Shown here piece by piece: positions 29,667-38,713 of a stretch of DNA of 64,000 nt. The position numbers were made by a program, and so were the translations under genes. Source of the DNA: Methylobacterium sp. 10 (GTDB lineage Bacteria; Pseudomonadota; Alphaproteobacteria; Rhizobiales; Beijerinckiaceae). The notes under the pieces are model-generated. The model made no database searches. It had not been told where the DNA came from and worked only from the letters and a program-made list of their open reading frames with translations. The first letter of the stretch is position 1; every line of letters starts with the position of its first letter. The stretch covers positions 4,334,035 through 4,398,034 of the forward strand of contig NZ_KI912577.1 of the NCBI RefSeq assembly GCF_000519085.1, in the 5' to 3' direction.

Positions 29667-31877
29667 ATGACTTACCGGTTATCCTTCCTCCTCCTCGCCA
29701 CGACCGCCCTCGTCGGAACTGCGACAGCGCAGGAAGCCAGCGTGCAACTCGATCAGCTTTCGGTCGAAGGCACGGCTCCCGCGCCTGTGGGAGGCGGCAG
29801 CAACCTCAGTGGCGGAGATGGCGGCACGGCGGCGACCAGTGGAGGTGGAGGTGGCCCTTCCGGGATCACCGGCTATACGGCTCGGGTCGCCACGGCGGCG
29901 ACGAAAACCAACACCCCCCTGATCGAGACACCGCAATCGGTCTCCGTCGTGACTCGCGAGCAGCTCAACGATCGCAACGTCCAGACCTTCGCCGACACGG
30001 TCGCCTACGTTCCCGGCGCCGCGACCGCCCGGTCGGGCTTCGATCCGCGGTTCGACCAGATCTTCATCCGCGGCTTCGATGTGCTGACCAACCAGGGCAT
30101 CTACCGCGACGGGCTCCGCGTGATTGGCAGCGGCTTCGCCTACCCGAAGACCGAGCCCTACGGCCTCGAGGCGGTCACCATCCTCCGCGGTCCTGCATCC
30201 GGCCTCTATGGCCTCGGCTCGCCCGGCGGCATCCTCGACGCGACGAGCAAGCGTCCCGTCTTCGTGCCCTTCGGCGAGGTGCAGTTCCAGGCCGGCAGTT
30301 TCGACCGCTATCAGGGCGCCTTCGACGTCGGCGGCCCGCTGGAGGGGTCCGGTGGCACCATGGCCTATCGCCTTACCGGCTTGCGGCGAGAGGCCGGGAC
30401 CTTCGTCGGGCTCGGCACGAACGACGACCAGCTCAACATCGCTCCCGCCTTCACGTGGAAGCCGTCGGCCGACACGACGCTCACGTTTCTCAGTGAATTC
30501 CAGGTCACCAACACCCCGGCGACGACGTTCTACTATAATGACCCGGGCTTCCGGGCGACCAACTACTACATGGGCGATCCGCGCTTTGCCGGGCTCGATC
30601 AGACGCAGTACCGCGTCGGCTACGCCTTCGAGCACAAATTCACGCCGGATCTGATCTTCCGTCAGAATTTCCGCCATTACGGCCTGTTCCAGAGCGCGAA
30701 ATACGTCGACATCTCGTCCATCAACGCGGAGCGCACGGTCGGCACACGCGACAACGGGTATCTCCGCGGCGGCCTCGTGCAGCAGACGCTGGATAACCAG
30801 TTGGAGGCGCACTTCGTCACCGGTCCCGTCGCACACACCGCGGTGGCGGGCGTCGACTATGCCCGCTACAGCCTGACCAGCCGCTTCGGAGGCTATTTCG
30901 GCGACAACGTAGCAGTCCCGGACCTGAACCTCGTCACGCGAAACTACGGTCAGCAGTTCATCGCGACGCCGTTGCTGGGGCCGGCCTCGCGCCAGACCCA
31001 GGATCAAGTCGGTGTCTACCTGCAGGATCAAGCCAAGTTCGGTAACTTCATCCTGACCGTGAACGGACGCCACGATTCGGTCTTCCAGGACAACTACGCG
31101 ACGCCCGACAGTGCGGTGTCACGCCAGGACAACACCGCCTTCACCGGCCGCGTCGGCCTTGGCTACGTCCTCGCGCCCGGCCTCGTCCCTTATGCGAGCT
31201 ACGCCACCACCTTCACGCCACAGGTGGGCCTCGATGCCGGCGGCAACGCGTTCAAGCCCGCGACAGGCGATCAGATCGAGGCGGGGGTGAAGTACCTGAT
31301 CCCCGGCACCAACATCCAGGCGGCATTCGCCGGCTTCGACATCGTTCAATCGAGCATCCTGCGAACCGACCCGAACAACATCGCGTTCCAGTCCGCCACC
31401 GGCGCCGTGCGCTCCACCGGCTTCGAGGCCGAGGCGACGGCGAACCTAGCGCCCGGCACGAACCTGACGATCGCCTACACGCATGTCGACATTCGCTTCG
31501 TGAACCAGATCGCCGGCACCGTCGATCCGCTTGAAGGGAACCGCGTCTCGGGCATCCCCGGTGACACCTACGCCTCGTTCCTGACCTATGCCTTCCCGCC
31601 ATCCTCGCCGCTTCGCGGCCTTCAGATCGGTGGCGGTATCCGCTACATCGGTACGAGCTACGCGGATGACGAGAATACGGCCCGCAACCCCACCGTGACG
31701 CTCTTCGACGCGCTGGTCGCCTACGACTTTGCCGCGATCGATCCGCGATACAAGGGCTTCCGTGCACAACTCAACGGCTACAACATCTTCGATCGGAACT
31801 ACCAGACGTGTTCCTTCGGCTTCTGCAACCGCAACCAGCCGGCAACCGTGATCGGCAGCCTGATCTACCGGTGGTAG
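29667..31877 (+). CDS. TonB-dependent siderophore receptor
   Basis: 736 residues. Signal peptide LSFLLLATTALVGTATAQE, a TonB-box-like segment near QLSVEG, then a plug domain starting TPLIETPQSVSVVTREQLNDRNVQTFADTVAYVPGA with GFDPRFDQIFIRGFD and GPASGLYGLGSPGG, which is the pattern of the ferrichrome/FhuA-type siderophore group. A 22-strand barrel follows, ending in NQPATVIGSLIYRW with the terminal aromatic residue of outer-membrane barrels. It probably imports an Fe(III)-siderophore; the ligand cannot be named. An esterase gene follows 43 bp downstream. Confidence 0.93.
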   Translation: MTYRLSFLLLATTALVGTATAQEASVQLDQLSVEGTAPAPVGGGSNLSGGDGGTAATSGGGGGPSGITGYTARVATAATKTNTPLIETPQSVSVVTREQLNDRNVQTFADTVAYVPGAATARSGFDPRFDQIFIRGFDVLTNQGIYRDGLRVIGSGFAYPKTEPYGLEAVTILRGPASGLYGLGSPGGILDATSKRPVFVPFGEVQFQAGSFDRYQGAFDVGGPLEGSGGTMAYRLTGLRREAGTFVGLGTNDDQLNIAPAFTWKPSADTTLTFLSEFQVTNTPATTFYYNDPGFRATNYYMGDPRFAGLDQTQYRVGYAFEHKFTPDLIFRQNFRHYGLFQSAKYVDISSINAERTVGTRDNGYLRGGLVQQTLDNQLEAHFVTGPVAHTAVAGVDYARYSLTSRFGGYFGDNVAVPDLNLVTRNYGQQFIATPLLGPASRQTQDQVGVYLQDQAKFGNFILTVNGRHDSVFQDNYATPDSAVSRQDNTAFTGRVGLGYVLAPGLVPYASYATTFTPQVGLDAGGNAFKPATGDQIEAGVKYLIPGTNIQAAFAGFDIVQSSILRTDPNNIAFQSATGAVRSTGFEAEATANLAPGTNLTIAYTHVDIRFVNQIAGTVDPLEGNRVSGIPGDTYASFLTYAFPPSSPLRGLQIGGGIRYIGTSYADDENTARNPTVTLFDALVAYDFAAIDPRYKGFRAQLNGYNIFDRNYQTCSFGFCNRNQPATVIGSLIYRW

Positions 31878-31920
31878 CCGAAAGGCGGGTGACGGCGGGA
31901 GTTTTCACGGGCCGGGTCCG

Positions 31921-32862
31921 ATGAGGCCACTCATCTCGCGGCGAGCCTTCGCGGGCGTCTCGATGGCAGCCGGGATGATGGTGTGCGAGCGCTCCGTGGC
32001 CGCTTCGGACGAGCTGGCTCGGCTCCCGGGCGCGATCGGCTTCGATCTCGGCGGTGGCGGAGAACGGGCGCCGTGGCGGATCACGCTCTACGTGCCCCCC
32101 GGCGAGGCGCCCGTCGCCGGCTGGCCCGTCCTGTATCTCCTCGACGGCAACGCGGTGACGGCCACTGCGATCGATATCGAGCGCGTGCAGGCACGCTACC
32201 CGGATGCCACCGGGATCGCTTCCCGGTTCGTGATCGTCGGGATCGGCTACCCGGGGGATGAGGCCTACGACGGCCTGCGTCGCTCCTGGGACTACACGCC
32301 GCCGCCGGGCCGGTCCTACCCGCCGTACGCGCCCGGCGGACCAACGCTTCGGACGGGCGGCGCCGACGAGTTCCTGCACTTCGTCACGAGGGAGCTCCGG
32401 CCCGCGATCGAGCGGCGCTGCCCGGTCGACACCACACGGCAGGCTCTCTTCGGACATTCCTTCGGCGGGCTGTTCGTCCTCTACGCGCTCGCCAGCATGC
32501 CGACGGCGTTCTCACACTGGATCGCGGCGAGCCCGTCCATCTACTGGGAGGATCTCGTCCTGCTGAAGAGCATCGATCGGCTCGAAAACGGGCCGCCCGT
32601 TCGCGCTCGCGTGCTTCTTCTGGCGGGGGCCTACGAAGAGGAACTGGCACCGTTTCAGCGGGATGCACCGGATCGCGACGCACGCCTCAGCCGTTTGTCA
32701 TCGGCGCGAATGGTCGAGCTCGCCCGCGCGATGGCGGACCGGCTCGATCGGATCCCGGGATTGGCGAGTCAGTTCCGGCTGATCCCCGAGCGGACGCACA
32801 TGACCGTCCTGCCCGATGCCGTGAACGATGCCGTTCGCTTCTTCCTGCAGACATCTCGATAG
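31921..32862 (+). CDS. Tat-exported alpha/beta hydrolase, siderophore esterase-like
   Basis: 313 residues. The N-terminus MRPLISRRAFAGVSMAAGMMV has a twin-arginine motif and hydrophobic stretch, suggesting Tat export to the periplasm. The catalytic domain shows LYVPPGEAPVAGWPVLYLLDGN, the nucleophile elbow GHSFGG (Ser near residue 182) and a late His in ERTHMTVLPDAVND, as in the IroE/Fes-like esterase group (PF00756). Placed 43 bp after a siderophore receptor, it probably hydrolyses an ester siderophore in the periplasm to release iron; this is inferred from context. Confidence 0.82.
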   Translation: MRPLISRRAFAGVSMAAGMMVCERSVAASDELARLPGAIGFDLGGGGERAPWRITLYVPPGEAPVAGWPVLYLLDGNAVTATAIDIERVQARYPDATGIASRFVIVGIGYPGDEAYDGLRRSWDYTPPPGRSYPPYAPGGPTLRTGGADEFLHFVTRELRPAIERRCPVDTTRQALFGHSFGGLFVLYALASMPTAFSHWIAASPSIYWEDLVLLKSIDRLENGPPVRARVLLLAGAYEEELAPFQRDAPDRDARLSRLSSARMVELARAMADRLDRIPGLASQFRLIPERTHMTVLPDAVNDAVRFFLQTSR

Positions 32863-33037
32863 GCGCGTAGCGAAACTCATCGCCTTCCACGTGGCCCGGA
32901 CGCACTGGCGGAACGAGGGCGCAGCGTTGCCGATCGCCGCGGCCCGAGCGACCGTCGGACTTCGTGGTCCCGTGGCATGAGCGGCCAATCGCAACCTCAC
33001 CCGTCCCGTGCATCGGGCCTGCAACCCGACCGTCACC

Positions 33038-33646
33038 TCATCGCACAACGGCCCCTGTGATCGGCCTCGGCGGCCCGCCCTCCGGCGCGACCCAGTCCTG
33101 CGCGTTCCTGAGTCGGATGCCGCTGGCGTGCAGGGTGGAGCGCCAGATCGGCGCGAGCGGCGTGAGGCGCGGCAGGGTGCGCAGTTCGAGGCCATGCTCT
33201 GCCATCGCGCCGAGCAGGTCTCGGATCGTGTCGCGGCCGGTGGGGACGACCGGGCTTCTCGAGACCCAGGTGCCGGGCTCGCCGGCGGGCGCGAAGGTCT
33301 CGGGCGGCATCCGGTAGCGTTCGATCGCAGCGATCGCGATCCGCTCCGCCCAGTCCTCCTCCACATAGGCCACGGCGCGCCCGGCGACATCGCCGAACCA
33401 CGCGCGCCGGTCCTCCGGCGAGGTCCGGGCCGTGGGCCAGATCACGATACGCGGGCAGTCGCGCGGAAACAGGTAGAGCAGGCTGTGGGCCTCATCGATC
33501 GCCCAGACCAGGGGCCCGTTCAGCCAGGCCCCCGCCTCTCCGCGATCCACGCCGACGCGGACGGGGCGCGGCGTGAAGACCCGGATGGCCGGGTCCTCGC
33601 TGAAATGGAACAGCTCGGCCGGCGGACCCGGGCGCTCCGAACTCAC
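33038..33646 (-). CDS. DUF6886-like protein
   Basis: 202 residues. The opening LFHFSEDPAIRVFTPRP, then VWAIDEAHSLLYLFPRDCPRIVIWP, matches what I recall of the DUF6886 family, whose function is not known. No signal peptide or membrane segment. Its ATG overlaps the ntrC stop by 4 bp (33643-33646), so it is translationally coupled to ntrC, which is unusual context for such a gene. Family assignment is from memory of the motif and is moderate. Confidence 0.7.
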   Translation of the reverse strand: MSSERPGPPAELFHFSEDPAIRVFTPRPVRVGVDRGEAGAWLNGPLVWAIDEAHSLLYLFPRDCPRIVIWPTARTSPEDRRAWFGDVAGRAVAYVEEDWAERIAIAAIERYRMPPETFAPAGEPGTWVSRSPVVPTGRDTIRDLLGAMAEHGLELRTLPRLTPLAPIWRSTLHASGIRLRNAQDWVAPEGGPPRPITGAVVR

Positions 33647-35106
33647 CGCGCGTTGCGGAACACCTGGAGGTCGAGGTCCCGCACCTTCTTGCGCAGGGTG
33701 TTGCGGTTGACGCCGAGCAGTTCCGCCGCCCGGATCTGGTTGCCGCGGGTAGCGGCCAGAGCCGCGCCGATGAGCGGGCCTTCGATCTCGCGCAGGATGC
33801 GGTGGTAGAGGCCGGGCGGGGGCAGGGTGTCGCGATATCCGCCGAAATACTCGGCGAGATGCCGTTCCACCGCCGCCGACAGGGTCTCGTTCTCCGCCGC
33901 GCCGGCCTTGCGCGGACCGGAGCCGTTGCCCTGCGGCTGCGCCAGGGGCAGCGTATCGAGCTCGGCCTCGATCACCGGGCCGGTGATCGTCTCCTGCGGG
34001 TAGAGGGCGGCGAGGCGCCGGACGAGGTTTTCCAGTTCGCGGACGTTGCCGGGCCAGCGGTAGCGCTTCAGGCGGTCCATCGCCTCGCCGTCGAGCTGCT
34101 TGCGGCTCAGGCCCTCCTTCTCCACCAGGATGAAGAAGTGGCGGATCAGGTCGGGCACGTCCTCCGAGCGCTCGCGGAGCGCGGGCAGGCGCAGCGGCAC
34201 GACGTTGAGCCGGAAGAACAGGTCCTCGCGAAAAATGCCCTGCTGGATCGAGACGCGCAGGTCCTTGTTGGTGGCCGCGATGATGCGGACATTGGTCTTG
34301 ATCGGCACCCGGCCGCCCACCGTGGTGTATTCGCCCTGCTGCAGCACGCGCAGCAGACGGGTCTGGGCCTCCATCGGCATGTCGCCGATCTCGTCGAGGA
34401 AGAGCGTGCCGCCCTCGGCCTGTTCGAACCGGCCGGCCGAGCGCGAGAGCGCGCCGGTGAAGGCGCCCTTCTCATGGCCGAACAGTTCGGATTCGATGAG
34501 GTCGCGCGGGATCGCCGCCATGTTTACCGGCACGAAAGGCCCGGAGCGGCGACGCCCGTAATCGTGCAGTGCGCGGGCCACGAGCTCCTTGCCGGTGCCC
34601 GACTCGCCGGTGATCATCACCGTGAGGTCGGTGGGCATCAGGCGGGCCAGCGCCCGGTAGATCTCCTGCATGGCCGGCGAACGGCCCACCAGCGGGATAT
34701 CCTCGTTGCCGGGATCGGCGCCGGGAGCGGGCGTCCCGCGCGGCCGCGACAGGGCGCGGCCGACGATGGCGATCAGCTCCTTCAGGTCGAAGGGCTTGGG
34801 CAGGTATTCGTAGGCGCCGCGCTCGGAGGCGCGGATCGCGGTCATGAACGTGTTCTGCGCGCTCATGACGATGATCGGCAGTTCCGGCCGCACGCGCTTG
34901 ATGCGCGGCAGCAGGTCGAACACGTTCTCGTCCGGCATCATCACGTCGGTGATGACGAGGTCGCCCTCCCCTTGCGCGACCCAGCGCCAGAGGGTGGCGC
35001 AGTTGCCGGTGGAGCGGACCTCGTAGCCGGCCCGCGACAGGGCCTGGTTGAGGACGGTGCGGATGGCGGCGTCGTCGTCCGCGACGATGATGTGGCCGTT
35101 GGGCAT
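33643..35106 (-). CDS. ntrC: Nitrogen regulation response regulator NtrC
   Basis: 487 residues: receiver domain with D54, AAA+ domain with Walker A GESGTGKE (167-174), an intact GAFTGA (214-219) for sigma-54 contact, Walker B LFLDEIGDM, and a C-terminal Fis-type HTH (IRAAELLGVNRNTLRKKVRDL). It activates sigma-54 promoters of nitrogen assimilation genes when phosphorylated by NtrB. It lies 9 bp downstream of ntrB and overlaps the DUF6886-like gene. Confidence 0.96.
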   Translation of the reverse strand: MPNGHIIVADDDAAIRTVLNQALSRAGYEVRSTGNCATLWRWVAQGEGDLVITDVMMPDENVFDLLPRIKRVRPELPIIVMSAQNTFMTAIRASERGAYEYLPKPFDLKELIAIVGRALSRPRGTPAPGADPGNEDIPLVGRSPAMQEIYRALARLMPTDLTVMITGESGTGKELVARALHDYGRRRSGPFVPVNMAAIPRDLIESELFGHEKGAFTGALSRSAGRFEQAEGGTLFLDEIGDMPMEAQTRLLRVLQQGEYTTVGGRVPIKTNVRIIAATNKDLRVSIQQGIFREDLFFRLNVVPLRLPALRERSEDVPDLIRHFFILVEKEGLSRKQLDGEAMDRLKRYRWPGNVRELENLVRRLAALYPQETITGPVIEAELDTLPLAQPQGNGSGPRKAGAAENETLSAAVERHLAEYFGGYRDTLPPPGLYHRILREIEGPLIGAALAATRGNQIRAAELLGVNRNTLRKKVRDLDLQVFRNAR

Positions 35107-35115
35107 GACGCGACT

Positions 35116-36255
35116 CTATTGCTCCGCGGCCGACTCGCGCCCGTCACGGGCGCTCGACATGGGAAGGAGGAGACGGAAAGTGGTGCGGCGCGGCACGGGA
35201 TCGCATTCGACGATGCCACCGTGATCGCCGATGATCTTGGCCGCAAGTGCAAGTCCGAGGCCGGACCCCTGAGCCTTCGTGGTGACGAACGGGTCGAACA
35301 GGTCGGGCAGGAGCTCGGCCGAGACCCCCGGCCCGTTGTCCCGCACCGCCACTTCAATGGGCAGGCTCACCCGTTCCCGTGTGCCGGGCACCTGCATCTT
35401 CAGCCCCGTGCGGAAGGCGGTGGAGAGGGTGATCTCCCCGTCCACCGCATCGGCGCCGATGGCCTCGGCGGCATTCTTCACCAGGTTGAGGATGACCTGG
35501 ATCAGCTGGTCGCGATTGCCCAGAACGGGGGGCAGCGACGGGTCGTAGGTCTCGACGAAGCGGATGTGCCGGGCAAAGCCCGACTGGGCCGAGCGCTTCA
35601 CCTGGTCGAGGACGCCGTGGACGTTGACTGGACCGCGCTCCACCGGGCGCTCGTCGCCGAACAGCTCCATCCGCTCGACGATACGGACGATCCGGTCGGA
35701 TTCGTCGCAGATCAGTCGGGTGAGCAGGCGGTCGTCCTCGGTGCCCGATTGTTCGAGGAGCTGCGCCGCCCCGCGGATCCCCGCGAGCGGGTTCTTGATC
35801 TCGTGGGCGAGCATGGCCCCCAGCGCGATCATCGAGCGCGCGGCACCGCGATGGGTGAGCTGCCGGTTCATCTTGTCGGCGATGGTGCGCTCCTGGAGCA
35901 TCATCACCACGGCATCCTCCTCGTCGCCGAGGGGGGTCGCGAAGACGTCGACGTTGCGCTCCAGGCCGGAGCGCGGCTGGACCAGTTCGACGCCGTATTC
36001 GCTGACGCTCGCCCTGCGGCGGCGGACCTCGGCCACGAGGGCGCTGATCGGGGACGAGAACGGGATGATGTCCCGCAGGTGCCGGCGCTTCATCAACCGG
36101 GCGGAATGATCGAAGAACGTCTCCGCCGCGTGGTTCACATGGAGGATGCGGTCGTCGGCACCGATGGTGATCACCGGCAGCGGCAGGGCGTTGATCACCG
36201 CCTCGCTCGTGGGCGGAGCGATGGACCGCGTGCCGTATTCCTTCTCCACGCTCAC
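35116..36255 (-). CDS. ntrB: Nitrogen regulation sensor kinase NtrB
   Basis: 379 residues, soluble. PAS domain (about 17-130, VINALPLPVITIGADDRILHVNHAAETFF), HisKA with H151 in AMLAHEIKNPLAGIRGAAQLLE, and a GHKL ATPase ending with GSGLGLALAAKIIGDHGG. Phosphorylates NtrC under nitrogen limitation, with PII control in the known system. The start GTG at 36255 overlaps the dusB stop codon (GTGA), which argues against the longer frame that runs through dusB. Confidence 0.95.
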   Translation of the reverse strand: MSVEKEYGTRSIAPPTSEAVINALPLPVITIGADDRILHVNHAAETFFDHSARLMKRRHLRDIIPFSSPISALVAEVRRRRASVSEYGVELVQPRSGLERNVDVFATPLGDEEDAVVMMLQERTIADKMNRQLTHRGAARSMIALGAMLAHEIKNPLAGIRGAAQLLEQSGTEDDRLLTRLICDESDRIVRIVERMELFGDERPVERGPVNVHGVLDQVKRSAQSGFARHIRFVETYDPSLPPVLGNRDQLIQVILNLVKNAAEAIGADAVDGEITLSTAFRTGLKMQVPGTRERVSLPIEVAVRDNGPGVSAELLPDLFDPFVTTKAQGSGLGLALAAKIIGDHGGIVECDPVPRRTTFRLLLPMSSARDGRESAAEQ

Positions 36256-37298
36256 GCTGCCTCCTCTGTGACGATTGGTTCGCGCGGGTGCCGCATCGCC
36301 CTCGAGAGAAGGTCGGCTGCGATGACCGGATCGGTGGTGGTGAGAAGCCGCGTCCGGTCGTCGGGGCCGAGCGCGCCGGATCCGTCCACATAGGCCGCCA
36401 GGTGCTTGCGCGCGTGACGCACGCCCATGGCGGGGCCGTAGAGCGCGAGGAGCCCCTGGTAATGCTCCAGGGCGAGGGCGGCCTTCTCCTCGGCATCGAG
36501 GGAACGGGGTGCGAGGCCCGCGAGTCCGGCGGCGATCTCGCCTACCAGCCAGGGTCGCCCCAGGGCCGCGCGGCCGATCATCAGCCCGGCGGCGCCCGAG
36601 GCGGCGAGGCAGGCCCGCGCACCGGCCAGGTCGACGATGTCGCCATTGGCGATGACCGGAATCGAGACCGCGTCCACCACGGCACGGATGGCGGCCCAAT
36701 CGGCCTGGCCCTTGTAGAATTGCTGGCGGGTGCGGCCATGCACGGTGACCGCCGCGAGACCGAGTCCCTCGGCGCGCCGGGCGAGATCGGGGGCATTCAG
36801 GCTCGCATGGTCCCAGCCGAGGCGCATCTTGACGGTGACCGGGATCGCCACCGCCGCGCGGACCGCCGCGAGGATTCGTGTCGCCCCCTCGATATCGCGC
36901 ATCAGGGCGGAGCCCGCCTCCCCGCCGGTGACGGTCTTGGCCGGACAGCCCATGTTGATGTCGATGACATCGGCGCCGTTCGCCTCGGCCAGCCGCGCGG
37001 CCTCCGCCATCGATTCGGGCACGCAGCCCGCGAGCTGGACCACGTGGGGATCGACCCCGCCGCCCTCGGCCCGCAGGCGTGCCTCCTCCGCCCCACGGGC
37101 GAACTCGGCCGCCGCCACCATTTCCGAGACGACGGCGCTTGCTCCCAGGCGCCGTGCGATGCGACGCATGTACAGGTCGGTGACGCCGGACAAGGGGGCG
37201 AGCAGGACCGGCACCGAAGCCTTGGCGCCTGCCCCCTCGCCGACCTGGCCTTGGCCATCGTCCGAGCGCAGAACGCTCAAATAATCATCAGCTTTCAT
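36252..37298 (-). CDS. dusB: tRNA-dihydrouridine synthase DusB (NifR3 type)
   Basis: 348 residues from ATG 37298. TIM-barrel FMN enzyme reducing uridines in tRNA D-loops. Visible family motifs: LAPLSGVTDLYMRRIARRLGA at the start of the barrel, INMGCPAKTVTGGEAGSALM with the catalytic Cys in GCP, VKMRLGWD, VTVHGRTRQQFYKG, and IANGDI. First gene of dusB-ntrB-ntrC, the classical nifR3-ntrBC operon, and divergent from ispDF. Confidence 0.95.
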   Translation of the reverse strand: MKADDYLSVLRSDDGQGQVGEGAGAKASVPVLLAPLSGVTDLYMRRIARRLGASAVVSEMVAAAEFARGAEEARLRAEGGGVDPHVVQLAGCVPESMAEAARLAEANGADVIDINMGCPAKTVTGGEAGSALMRDIEGATRILAAVRAAVAIPVTVKMRLGWDHASLNAPDLARRAEGLGLAAVTVHGRTRQQFYKGQADWAAIRAVVDAVSIPVIANGDIVDLAGARACLAASGAAGLMIGRAALGRPWLVGEIAAGLAGLAPRSLDAEEKAALALEHYQGLLALYGPAMGVRHARKHLAAYVDGSGALGPDDRTRLLTTTDPVIAADLLSRAMRHPREPIVTEEAA

Positions 37299-37432
37299 TG
37301 TGCCCAACAAATAGACAATCGCCGGGGGGACGCAAGCACCTTGCGCGATTTGATTTCGGGCTATGCCCCGCTTAAACGACACACCACCCCAGCCATTCAC
37401 GCCACCTCGAACTGATGCGGGAGCACTTTTTC

Positions 37433-38713
37433 ATGTCCGGCACCGCCTGGAACGCCGCGGTGGTCGTCGCAGCCGGCCGCGGGATCCGCATCGGCGGTGA
37501 CGTTCCCAAGCAATATCGCAGCGTCGGCGGACGCGCGGTCCTCACACGGACCCTCGCCGCGCTGGCGGCGCATCCCGACCTGACGCTCATTCAGCCCGTG
37601 ATCGCCGCGGATGCTGCATCGTTCTATCATGCTTGCGTCGCGGAACTCGACCCCGTTCTGCGAGCCAAGCTCGCGGCCCCCGTCGAGGGCGGTGCCACGC
37701 GCCAGCAATCCGTCCGGGCCGGCCTCGAAGCCTTGAACGCAACGTCGGCGACGACGGGTACGCCGGGCCTCGTCCTCGTCCACGACGCGGCACGCCCGCA
37801 TGTGGACGAGGCGCTGATCGACCGGGCCCTCGTCGCCGGTCGCGACCACGGCGCGGCGGTGCCCGGTATCGCCGTCACCGATACGATCAAGATCGTCGAG
37901 GATCTCGGGACGGGGATCGGCCGGGTGCGTGAGACCCCCGCCCGGGAATCCCTGCGCGCCGTCCAGACGCCCCAGGCCTTCGCCTTCGCGCACCTCCTCG
38001 CCGCCCATCGCGAGGCGGCCGCCGCGGACCTCCACGGTTTCACCGATGACGGGGCTTTGGCCGAATGGGCCGGGCTCGACGTGGTGGTGTTCGAGGGCGA
38101 CCCGCGCAACCGCAAGATTACCCAGCCCTCGGACCTGATCGAGGCCGACCGCGGCTTTTCCGGCAGTGATGCCCTGCTCTCCGAACCAGAGACCGATTCC
38201 ATGACGACCTACGTGACCCGCCTCGGGACCGGCTTCGACGTCCACGCCTTCACCGAGGGCGACCATGTCTGGCTCGGCGGCGTGAAGATTCCCGCCGATC
38301 GCGGCGTGCTCGCCCATTCCGACGGGGACGTGGCGCTGCACGCCCTCACCGACGCCCTCCTCGGGGCGATCGCGGATGGCGACATCGGCACGCATTTCCC
38401 GCCGAGCGACGAGCAATGGCGCGGCGCCTCGTCCGACCGTTTCCTGGCCCATGCGGTGAAGCTCGTCCGCGACCGGGGCGGCCGGATCGACCATCTCGAC
38501 ATCACCGTCCTGGCCGAAGCCCCGCGCATCGGCGCCCACCGCGAGGCGATCCGCGCCCGCATCGCCGAGATCTGCGGCGTGCCGCTGAGTTCGGTCTCGA
38601 TCAAGGCGACGACGACCGAGAAGCTCGGCTTCGTCGGTCGCGCCGAGGGGCTCGCCGCCCAGGCGGCGGCGACGATCCGCCTGCCCGAGACCGATGGGAT
38701 CGACGCGGCGTGA
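37433..38713 (+). CDS. ispDF: Bifunctional IspD/IspF, MEP isoprenoid pathway
   Basis: 426 residues from ATG 37433 (GGGAG about 10 nt upstream; the ATG at 37415 is less likely). The IspD part (about 1-240) has VVVAAGRGIRIGGDVPKQY for CTP binding and VHDAARPHVDE. The IspF part begins near residue 257 with RLGTGFDVHAF, whose Asp/His bind metal, then LAHSDGDVALHALTDALLGA and SSVSIKATTTEKLGFVGR. It makes CDP-methylerythritol and then the cyclodiphosphate. IspD-IspF fusion is standard in alphaproteobacteria. Confidence 0.96.
   Translation: MSGTAWNAAVVVAAGRGIRIGGDVPKQYRSVGGRAVLTRTLAALAAHPDLTLIQPVIAADAASFYHACVAELDPVLRAKLAAPVEGGATRQQSVRAGLEALNATSATTGTPGLVLVHDAARPHVDEALIDRALVAGRDHGAAVPGIAVTDTIKIVEDLGTGIGRVRETPARESLRAVQTPQAFAFAHLLAAHREAAAADLHGFTDDGALAEWAGLDVVVFEGDPRNRKITQPSDLIEADRGFSGSDALLSEPETDSMTTYVTRLGTGFDVHAFTEGDHVWLGGVKIPADRGVLAHSDGDVALHALTDALLGAIADGDIGTHFPPSDEQWRGASSDRFLAHAVKLVRDRGGRIDHLDITVLAEAPRIGAHREAIRARIAEICGVPLSSVSIKATTTEKLGFVGRAEGLAAQAAATIRLPETDGIDAA

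Noticed and set aside
36252..36699. Extension of ntrB through dusB to 36699
   Set aside because: It overlaps the real dusB coding sequence; the GTG at 36255 with GTGA overlap is the natural start.
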